Assembly: GCA_036795455.1 (NCBI GenBank)
Contig: DAIRET010000064.1
Coordinates: forward strand, 1-15,071
Origin: DAIRET01 sp036795455
GTDB lineage: Bacteria > Bacteroidota > Ignavibacteria > Ignavibacteriales > Ignavibacteriaceae
Length of the DNA stretch: 15,071 nucleotides
Direction: 5' to 3'
Shown here: positions 1 to 5,607 of the stretch, piece by piece
Layout of the letters: each line of letters starts with the position of its first letter
Position numbering within the stretch: position 1 is the first letter of the stretch
Program-made: the position numbers and the translations under genes
Notes under the pieces: generated by a model
The model's database searches: none
The model's input: the letters and a program-made list of their open reading frames with translations, nothing else
Told to the model about the DNA's origin: nothing

Positions 1-299
1 AAAGCCGTTATTGGATAGATACCCACGCTGTCGGGTGCTTTCCATTTAACGCTTTTCCCGGTATTAATGATTGGAAATAATCCCGTGTTTGCTTTCCATT
101 CTATAGTTAAACTATCACCATCAGGGTCAGTTGCAATACAAGTAAGTGTTGTCTCTCCGTTTACGAGAATTGTGTCCGGATTTGCGGCTGCATTTTCAAT
201 AATAGGCGGTTGGTTTTTCCATGAAGTAGGATCTTCATCTTTCTGGCAGCTTGAAAATAGCAGAAGAACCCACAAAATAGTAATAACATTTTTCTTCAT
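1..299 (-). CDS. Putative lipoprotein with Ig/PKD-like repeat, N-terminal part only
   Basis: Reading leftward from the ATG at 299-297, the frame stays open for 99 codons to the window edge, so the gene is truncated there. The product begins MKKNVITILWVLLLFSSCQ: a short basic head, a hydrophobic core and a lipobox F15-S-S-C18, which is a type II signal peptide. The mature protein would be anchored to a membrane through C18 and exposed in the periplasm or on the surface. After an acidic and Trp-containing spacer (KDEDPTSW) comes a stretch with ATDPDGDSLTIEW, the typical strand-turn-strand signature of Ig-like, PKD or cadherin-like folds. An AAAGGTAA stretch lies just upstream of the start and can serve as a weak ribosome binding site. 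The function cannot be named from this fragment. The opposite-strand open frame over the same bases is a shadow. Confidence 0.8.
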   Translation of the reverse strand, partial: MKKNVITILWVLLLFSSCQKDEDPTSWKNQPPIIENAAANPDTILVNGETTLTCIATDPDGDSLTIEWKANTGLFPIINTGKSVKWKAPDSVGIYPITA

Positions 300-323
300 C
301 TGATTACCTTTGTATAAATACTT

Positions 324-353
324 AATAAATAGTGCTTAAAAATATATACTCAA
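324..353 (-). promoter_or_regulatory. Candidate Bacteroidota-type promoter of the lipoprotein gene
   Basis: On the minus strand TTG (353-351) is followed after 19 nt by TATTTATT (331-324). This approximates the TTTG-N19/20-TAnnTTTG layout and ends 24 nt before the lipoprotein ATG. The match is partial and the region is very AT-rich, so this is tentative. Confidence 0.3.
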
Positions 354-726
354 CTGTATCAGAAGCAACTGCTTTCTTTAATTTCTTAAAATAATATTAA
401 AATATAATCTTGTACTGCAGGGAAATTTATAATTTTTTTACAAATGTTCCTTTGAGGAGTTTTTGAAGGTACTTTTTTATTACTACGAAGTAGGATAACA
501 TCAATAAAGAAGTTGTTCAAAAATAATGAAAAAGATTCCCAAGGGGACAGGTGAAATCGTTAGCATAAGTTTAGTTTTAGCTTAAATCCAACGGATACGC
601 AGAGGAACAGGTAAATCTCCCAAAGGGGCAGGCGTTGATAATGAGAAAAAGGACTTATTAGATAACCCCTTAATGAAAAGAATAACTTTTTAAGCAGCCA
701 TAAATAAAAACTTAAACAAAATAGAT

Positions 727-744
727 AACAACCCTAAGGGTGTT
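727..744 (-). terminator. Weak hairpin downstream of prfB
   Basis: On the minus strand, 10 nt past the prfB stop, ACCC-TTA-GGGT forms a short stem that extends by AAC/GTT across a one-base bulge. A T-rich run follows. It is in the right place for a terminator, but the stem is short and the loop has only three bases. Confidence 0.3.
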
Positions 745-754
745 GAAGTAAAGT

Positions 755-1856
755 CTAATTTCCGCTGTACTTCAGTAGGAAAGATTTTATAAACCGGTTC
801 AAATCTCCATCCATTACACCCTGTGTATCGGAAGTCTCTTCATCAGTGCGGTGGTCTTTGACCATGTTATAGGGATGAAAAACATAAGAGCGAATCTGGC
901 TGCCCCATTCTATTTTTAACTTGCTCTTTTCAATTTCATCCAATTCCGCTTCAAGTTTTTCTTTCTCTTTCTGGTAGAGTTTGGACTTAAGCAGTTTCAT
1001 TGCATTAACACGATTCTGCAATTGAGAACGTTCACTTTGGCAGGCTGCTACTGTGTTTGTGGGTATATGCGTTATCCTTACGGCGGTTTCAACTTTATTA
1101 ACATTCTGTCCCCCTTTACCACCGGACCGGTAAGTATCAATTCGCAAATCGGCGGGATTAATATCAATCTCTATTTCATCATCAACTTCCGGAATAACGA
1201 ATACTGATGCAAAGGAAGTGTGTCTTCTTTTATTGGAATCAAACGGAGAAATCCTTACAAGCCGGTGAACACCGTTTTCTGCTTTTAAGTAACCGTAAGC
1301 ATATTGACCGGCAACCTCAATAGTTGCACTTTTGATTCCAGCACCATCACCGTCAAGTACGTCAAGGATTGTCATTTTAAAACTGTTCTTTTCACCCCAG
1401 CGTAAATACATACGCATAAGCATTTCAGCCCAGTCCTGCGCTTCGGTACCGCCAGCCCCGGAATGGATTGTTAAAATACAATTTTTATCATCATCCCTTC
1501 CGCTCAGCATGTTTTTAAACTCAAGGTTCTCTATGCCTTCAACTAATTCTCGAATATCCTTTTCTGATTCTTCAAGAAAAGATTCATCTTTCTCAAGTGA
1601 AGCAAGTTCAATTAACTCTTTTATAGATTTAAGTTTGGTGTGAAGGTTATTCCAGTCTTCAATCCACCCCTGAAGCGATTTAATTTCCTGTAAAACCTTC
1701 TGAGCATTTTTCTGGTCATCCCAAAAGTTACCTGCTTCTGTAAGGTTTCGTAGTTCAGCAATTTTATTTTCCTTTATATCTAACTTAAAGATAACCTCGT
1801 AGATTAATTATTCTTACTTCGAGGTCGTTTAATTCTTTAATTTGATCATCGTACAT
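755..1856 (-). CDS. prfB: Peptide chain release factor 2, expressed through a +1 frameshift at a TAA codon
   Basis: Class I release factor that terminates translation at UAA and UGA. The large open frame starts at an internal Met (1510) and lacks the N-terminal helical domain. Reading upstream in the same frame continues to 1786. A second, frame-0 segment of 23 codons runs from ATG 1856-1854 to CTT 1790-1788 and ends in the word LRGYL. Joining them by skipping T1787 gives 366 residues, the normal RF2 length. The joined protein has the RF2 stop-recognition tripeptide SPF at about 203-205 and GGQ at about 248-250, the catalytic loop in the peptidyl transferase centre. The start is supported by AGGAG six bases upstream. 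The recoding stop is TAA, not TGA, which is unusual (see findings). The gene lies about 130 nt downstream of the feo operon and has its own promoter candidate. Confidence 0.95.
1784..1798 (-). promoter_or_regulatory. prfB: Programmed +1 frameshift site of prfB
   Basis: Minus-strand sequence: GAGGT (1798-1794), TAT (1793-1791), slippery CTT (1790-1788), stop TAA (1787-1785), then G. GAGGT can pair with the 16S anti-Shine-Dalgarno and sits at the canonical distance from CTT. The first base of the stop is skipped, so the next codon is AAG (Lys). The layout equals the classical AGGGGG-TAT-CTT-TGA-C element, except that the stop is TAA and the next base is G instead of C. The frame before encodes LRGYL, and the frame after encodes a normal RF2 domain 1. 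Confidence 0.9.
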
Positions 1857-1939
1857 TATTATCTCCTAAGTGAAGTTTCTTTTGGTTAATGAATTACCGA
1901 TACAGGTCAATCATTTTCAATTAAAATAAATTTGTGTTG

Positions 1940-1947
1940 CAAAGATA
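1940..1947 (-). promoter_or_regulatory. Candidate -7 element of the prfB promoter
   Basis: TATCTTTG on the minus strand matches TAnnTTTG exactly and lies about 85 nt upstream of the prfB ATG. The upstream TTG (1975-1973) is 25 nt away, further than the usual 19-20. Alternatively, TTGACT there could act as a sigma70-type -35 element. Either way the gap after the hydrolase gene appears to carry a promoter, which would separate prfB from the iron operon. Confidence 0.35.
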
Positions 1948-1986
1948 TGAATTTTTAAAGTAAGAGATTAGTCAACTATAGCCGGA

Positions 1987-2718
1987 TTATCTTCTTTCAG
2001 GTACATGAACTAAAAAGTACTCCTTTGCAGTCGAGCCGATTTCCCGTGCTTCTTTCAAAGTAAGATGAATGCCGTCGTTAATATCCCCTGTGTTACCGGC
2101 TTCAATAATTGCAAGGTCGGAGTCCTTTGTCATTTCTATTAATGAACCACATAAAGCCGTATCGCCGCCGTAACAAATAGTAAGATTTTCATTAAAGAAC
2201 TTAAAACCGAGTGATGGAATCTTTGATACGGTTAATCCATCTGCTGAAGGCTCGCTGTGATTAACAAAGAATGGTTTTACCTGCATATCCTTTATCGAGA
2301 TTTTTCTCTCGCTATCAATTTCCTTAAGAGAAATACTGTATGAAATTGAGCCTGTGTAAACATTTAAAAAGGCTTTATAAATGCTTCCAATTTCAATACA
2401 TCCCTTCGGGAAGTAGATACGCAAGGGGGATTTTTTATTCATTACTTTAAAATATGTTAATAGAGTCCACAACCCGCCGAGGTGGTCGTGATGCCCATGC
2501 GAAATAAAAATATCCGAGATGGATAAAATTTGAATTGGGTCAAGTTCCTTGTTTATATCTCTAAGAATACCGTCTCCGGGATCAATTATAGAGAGTGTTT
2601 TTTCTGTTTTCAGCAGGATACCGGTTGCAATATTCGGTATGGAACAGAAGATTTTAATCGAAAAATTTTTCTTGCTCCATACAAGCGGGTATCTCGGTTT
2701 AAATCCGTTTGATTTCAT
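1987..2718 (-). CDS. RNase Z-like metallo-beta-lactamase-fold hydrolase
   Basis: A 243-residue MBL-fold metal-dependent hydrolase. The metal-binding signature H74-G-H76-H77-D78-H79 is complete. Further ligands are plausible at H154 (VNHSEPSADG), D186 (YGGDTALC) and H218 (GIHLTLKEA), with a final H238 (LVHVPERR) close to the C-terminus. This order of motifs resembles the RNase Z/ElaC branch, in which these residues hold two zinc ions. However, the protein is shorter than typical RNase Z (about 300 residues) and no exosite arm is evident. tRNA 3' processing is therefore only one possibility; a phosphodiesterase or lactonase role cannot be excluded. The ATG lies 6 nt after the feoB stop with GAGA in between, so it is probably the last gene of the fur-feoA-feoB operon. 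Its link to iron transport is unexplained. Confidence 0.85.
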   Translation of the reverse strand: MKSNGFKPRYPLVWSKKNFSIKIFCSIPNIATGILLKTEKTLSIIDPGDGILRDINKELDPIQILSISDIFISHGHHDHLGGLWTLLTYFKVMNKKSPLRIYFPKGCIEIGSIYKAFLNVYTGSISYSISLKEIDSERKISIKDMQVKPFFVNHSEPSADGLTVSKIPSLGFKFFNENLTICYGGDTALCGSLIEMTKDSDLAIIEAGNTGDINDGIHLTLKEAREIGSTAKEYFLVHVPERR

Positions 2719-2724
2719 AATTCT

Positions 2725-4755
2725 CTAAATAATAATTTGAGCAACAATACCACCAACAGTAAAAGCGAGTATCCATGCGCTGAACCATATTATCAATCCC
2801 TCTTTTAATCCTCTTTCATTCAACATTACCATAAAAGATGCTATGCACGGTACGAATAAAGTAATCGTAATTATCGCAACAGTAATCTGCATTTGAGTTA
2901 ATGATAGGTCGAACAAACCGGCAGCACCGAAATCACGCCTTACAATTCCCATTACAAAAGCGGTTGCAGTTTCTTTCGGCAACTTAAGCCATACAGTAGT
3001 AATAGGAGCTAAAACATCCTGGAACCAAATTAGAATACCTGAAATCTCCATAAGTCCCACAAGCAAAGCGCCTGCAAAAAACCAGATGTATGCTTCTTTC
3101 ATAAAGCCGTAAGCTCTGAAAAATGTTTTCTTGAAAACATTATCGAGTTTCGGGATTCTCATAATTGGCAGGTCTATCAGCAGAGGTGTACTTTGCCCAG
3201 GCAGAAGTTTATTTAATAATGTAGAGATTGTAACAAGCACGGTAAAAATTACAAAAGCATATATTGCAACTGGAACCATTCCGCTTCCACTTAATAAAAC
3301 AGCAATTACCGCTAACTGCGCAGAGCAGGGGATAGTGAATTGTAAAATTGCAGTAGCAATTGTTTTTTCTTTTTCCGAGCCGAGTAGTCTTGTTGTGATT
3401 GTAGCCATAGTAACGCAACCGAATCCCAACAGAATGGGAATAATTGCTCTTCCGTTTAGTCCCAGTTTATTCATCAGCCGGTCAAGCATTGTCGCCAGTC
3501 TCGGTAAATAGCCGCTGTCTTCAAGCATTGCCATTGCAAAGTAAAATGATACAACAAGCGGAAGCAGCAGAAAGAGGAGGTAAGTGATTGTCATACTGAT
3601 TACACCGAACTCACCGAAAAACAACCTTACAATCGGGTTTGAGAAATTGTATTCGGTTTCTGCATTCGGTAACCTTGAAACCTCCTTAAAATCTTTTTTA
3701 AGTTCAGGGTTGTCCGCTATTCCTTCCTTGAACTCGTATACTTTTTCATCAATGACTTTATCGTTTTCATCAAGCAGCGAAACCGTTATTGTCGATGGAG
3801 TATACTCCGCAACAAGCAGTTTTAAGTAATACTCGAAGTACCGCTTTCCGATTGTGTTTTCGGTAAAGTCTACTACTCTTTGTGAAACCAGATCGCCGAT
3901 AAAAAAATAAAGGAAAGAAAGAATTAATAATAAAATCGGTATTCCGGAGAAAGGATTAAGGGATATTTTTCCGAGGAGATTGAAGAATTTTCCTTTTGAA
4001 GAATCTTCAAATTCTACTGCCGATACAACTTCATTAACCCTGTTCCTTCTTTCGATGTAAATAATCTCTCTTTCATCAGCGGTGCCGCAGGGGACATCAT
4101 GTCTCTTTGCGGTGTACTCATCACCTTCTGCAATGAGCAGTGCTTCTGCTTGCGAGCCGACCCGGTCTAAAAGGTTATGAAGTGTTTTGTGGAGATGTTC
4201 GGGCTGCTTTCCCTGTTTTGCATTTTCAATTGCATAATCAAGTTTATCGAAACCGGCTTTATTTACTGCCGATGTTTTTATTACTTCAACTCCGAGCAGA
4301 TCCGACAGTTTTTTTTCATCAATGCTGATATTCCGTTTTTTCAATTCATCGGCAAAGTTTAAAAGGACTGTTACTTTTTTCCCCATTTCAATTAATTGAA
4401 GCGTTAGGAATAAATCCCTTTCAAGATGAAGTGAATTTACAACATTCAGTATTATATCTGCTTCAAGAATAATTTCAAGAGCAACTTTTTCTTCATCATT
4501 AAAAGAAGAGACACCGTAAATACCCGGTGTATCGAATATCGAATAATTTTTATACTGCCCCTTTGTTGTTGAAACTGTTGTTCCCGGGAAATTTGAAACA
4601 TCAACATAAACGCCGCTTAGGTGATTAAAAAAGAGGGACTTGCCTACGTTCGGGTTACCGGCTAAAACAACTTTCGGTAATACCGAGTCTAAAGGAGCAA
4701 TAGTTTCCTGCGTTAGATGCCGATGTTTGTCTTTATGTTCTATGTGTTTTGACAT
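2725..4755 (-). CDS. feoB: Ferrous iron transport protein B
   Basis: Inner-membrane GTPase-coupled Fe(II) importer, 676 residues (many FeoB are about 700-770). The N-terminal G domain shows G1 GNPNVGKS (33-40), G2 PGTT (57-60), G3 DTPG (75-78), the FeoB-style G4 N133-F-A-D136, and G5 around TSA (161-163). A cytoplasmic linker with helical spacer follows to about 265. Transmembrane segments start near 271. The two Gate domains carry GFGC (444-447) with a second Cys in IPCSAQ (C477), and RRDFGAAG (606-613) with FVPC (C637). Two features are unusual. A charged insertion of about 85 residues (291-375) sits between the first and second membrane spans, and the extreme N-terminus is His-rich (H4, H7, H11, H13). 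The gene starts 11 nt after the feoA stop without a clear Shine-Dalgarno sequence, which suggests translational coupling. The fur gene upstream suggests iron-repressed control. Confidence 0.95.
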   Translation of the reverse strand: MSKHIEHKDKHRHLTQETIAPLDSVLPKVVLAGNPNVGKSLFFNHLSGVYVDVSNFPGTTVSTTKGQYKNYSIFDTPGIYGVSSFNDEEKVALEIILEADIILNVVNSLHLERDLFLTLQLIEMGKKVTVLLNFADELKKRNISIDEKKLSDLLGVEVIKTSAVNKAGFDKLDYAIENAKQGKQPEHLHKTLHNLLDRVGSQAEALLIAEGDEYTAKRHDVPCGTADEREIIYIERRNRVNEVVSAVEFEDSSKGKFFNLLGKISLNPFSGIPILLLILSFLYFFIGDLVSQRVVDFTENTIGKRYFEYYLKLLVAEYTPSTITVSLLDENDKVIDEKVYEFKEGIADNPELKKDFKEVSRLPNAETEYNFSNPIVRLFFGEFGVISMTITYLLFLLLPLVVSFYFAMAMLEDSGYLPRLATMLDRLMNKLGLNGRAIIPILLGFGCVTMATITTRLLGSEKEKTIATAILQFTIPCSAQLAVIAVLLSGSGMVPVAIYAFVIFTVLVTISTLLNKLLPGQSTPLLIDLPIMRIPKLDNVFKKTFFRAYGFMKEAYIWFFAGALLVGLMEISGILIWFQDVLAPITTVWLKLPKETATAFVMGIVRRDFGAAGLFDLSLTQMQITVAIITITLFVPCIASFMVMLNERGLKEGLIIWFSAWILAFTVGGIVAQIII

Positions 4756-4766
4756 TTAAGATGCAA

Positions 4767-5000
4767 CTAATTAAGTGAAACAAATATCTCTTTAGCCAGG
4801 TCGTAACCGATAGCAATTTCCTGCCTGTTTTTCTGGACTATTATAGTTCCTCCCGGTAGTCTTTCAAGGCAAAAGACTTTTTCACCTTCGGATAAACCGA
4901 TTCTTAAAAGTTGTATCTTAAACATCCCTGCCGGCAGGGTTGTTATCGTTAAATATGTTCCTTTTACTGCTTTATCTAATGTATTATTTTTCGTTGACAT
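4767..5000 (-). CDS. feoA: Ferrous iron transport protein A
   Basis: A 77-residue SH3-like cytoplasmic accessory protein of the Feo transporter. The family pattern is present: LLRIGLSEGEKV followed by LPGGTIIV, then EIAIGYDLAKEIFV at the C-terminus, the strand order that packs the FeoA barrel. I chose the ATG at 5000-4998 (MSTKNN) because it gives a normal FeoA length. It overlaps the last 17 bases of fur (stop 4986-4984), a typical coupling arrangement. An in-frame Met at 5033 would add 11 basic residues and extend the overlap with fur; neither start has a strong ribosome binding site. FeoA is thought to modulate FeoB. The feoB gene follows directly. Confidence 0.92.
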   Translation of the reverse strand: MSTKNNTLDKAVKGTYLTITTLPAGMFKIQLLRIGLSEGEKVFCLERLPGGTIIVQKNRQEIAIGYDLAKEIFVSLN

Positions 5001-5439
5001 GCGGACAATTTTCTTTGTTTTTACATTTTGCAAATATGTTAAATGAATAGTTTACCGGCTCAAAGTTAAGTTTATTACAAACTTCTTTATAAATATCGCC
5101 GACTTCATCGGAAGTAAACTCAACTATTTTTCCGCAATTTATACAGATTAGATGATCGTGAGACTGCTTTGATACAGAGCTTTCGTAACGCTTCATATTA
5201 TCGCCGAAATTACGGATCGTAAGAAGTGAACAATCTGCAAGAAGATCGAGTGTATTGTAGACTGTAGCCCTGGATACTTTTATGTCGGCAGATTTCATTG
5301 AAGCATAAAGCTCATCTGCTGAAAAATGCTTTTCACAATCCAATGCTGCATCAAGGACAATAAATCTCTCCGGTGTTACCCTGTGATTTCCATTCTTGAG
5401 ATATTCTCTTAAAGTTTCTTCTGCTTCCTTATGTTTCAT
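4984..5439 (-). CDS. fur: Fur-family ferric uptake regulator
   Basis: A 151-residue dimeric metal-dependent repressor. The N-terminal winged helix includes HFSADELY (38-45) and the recognition helix SRATVYNTLDLL (56-67). The metal-sensing and dimerisation half has HDHLIC (94-99) followed by C102, and a second Cys pair C139/C145, together a likely structural zinc site. At the two positions where PerR peroxide sensors use Asp, this protein has Glu (E86 in KRYES and E107 in KIVEF). That favours an iron-sensing Fur over PerR. It is the first gene of the feo operon, and the palindrome over its own promoter suggests autoregulation and control of feoAB and the hydrolase. No Shine-Dalgarno sequence is visible and the predicted leader is only about 16 nt. 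Confidence 0.92.
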   Translation of the reverse strand: MKHKEAEETLREYLKNGNHRVTPERFIVLDAALDCEKHFSADELYASMKSADIKVSRATVYNTLDLLADCSLLTIRNFGDNMKRYESSVSKQSHDHLICINCGKIVEFTSDEVGDIYKEVCNKLNFEPVNYSFNIFAKCKNKENCPHVNEK

Positions 5440-5441
5440 TA

Positions 5442-5464
5442 TTATTTAGATTTAATCTACATAA
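5442..5464. promoter_or_regulatory. 23-bp imperfect palindrome, probable operator of the fur-feo operon
   Basis: Left arm TTATTTAGATT (5442-5452), centre T5453, right arm AATCTACATAA (5454-5464). Ten of eleven arm positions are complementary, and the inner 13 bp (TAGATT-T-AATCTA) is perfect. An odd-centred AT-rich inverted repeat is the general style of Fur-family boxes. It lies between the -7 element and the fur ATG and covers the predicted transcription start, where a bound repressor would block initiation. Which protein binds it is an inference. Confidence 0.55.
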
Positions 5465-5493
5465 AAATAAAGGTTTCATTCCAATTAAACAAA
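5462..5493 (-). promoter_or_regulatory. Promoter of the fur-feoAB operon
   Basis: On the minus strand TTTG (5493-5490), then 20 nt, then TATTTTTA (5469-5462). This matches the Bacteroidota TTTG-N19/20-TAnnTTTG layout except for the last base. It can also be read as a sigma70 pair, TTGTTT and TATTTT, 17 nt apart. It overlaps the palindrome by three bases. Confidence 0.45.
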
Positions 5494-5536
5494 TGAAAAA
5501 CGGGGGGTAAATGCTTTTTTCTTTCGGAATTATTTT

Positions 5537-5568
5537 ATTTCATTATCTCGGTATATTTTTTATTTTTG
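5537..5568 (+). promoter_or_regulatory. Candidate promoter of the triple-AAA+ gene
   Basis: TATTTTTG at 5561-5568 matches TAnnTTTG exactly and lies 39 nt before the ATG. Upstream, 20 nt away, there is only ATTT (5537-5540) rather than TTTG. It is divergent from the fur promoter in the same 168-nt intergenic region. Confidence 0.35.
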
Positions 5569-5607
5569 ACATTGGATTGAATTTGTTTTTTTTACTAACC
5601 GGACAGA

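Larger units (their letters stand above)
300..754. other. 455-nt non-coding stretch with degenerate short repeats
   Basis: No convincing gene is present on either strand. The lipoprotein leader occupies the left end. Around 536-558 and 616-638 there are two diverged copies of a CCCAARGGGG(A)CAGG motif, with a partial third (GAGGAACAGGTAAATC) at 602-617. The plus frame through them is open on both sides of a single TAA (ATG at 528, end near 690). It has no recognisable protein similarity and repeats the same Lys-Gly-rich words, so it looks like repeat decay rather than a gene. Confidence 0.5.

Noticed and set aside
67..303. 78-codon plus-strand open frame
   Set aside because: It is the shadow of the minus-strand lipoprotein gene, which has a signal peptide, a lipobox and a Shine-Dalgarno-like sequence.
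528..690. Possible small broken gene with one internal stop
   Set aside because: The translated words repeat (Lys-Gly-Thr-Gly, Lys-Gly-Ala-Gly) and match no family I know; repeat decay explains it better.
755..1510. Release factor starting at the Met at 1510
   Set aside because: It would lack domain 1; the same frame continues to 1786 and joins a 23-codon leader by the standard RF2 frameshift layout.
5001..5033. Earlier FeoA start (Met at 5033)
   Set aside because: It adds 11 basic residues outside the FeoA fold and has no better ribosome binding site; the start at 5000 gives the usual length.
5566..5594. TTGACA at 5566 as a sigma70 -35 box for the AAA+ gene
   Set aside because: No acceptable -10 box is found 16-18 nt downstream; the overlapping TATTTTTG fits the other promoters in the window better.
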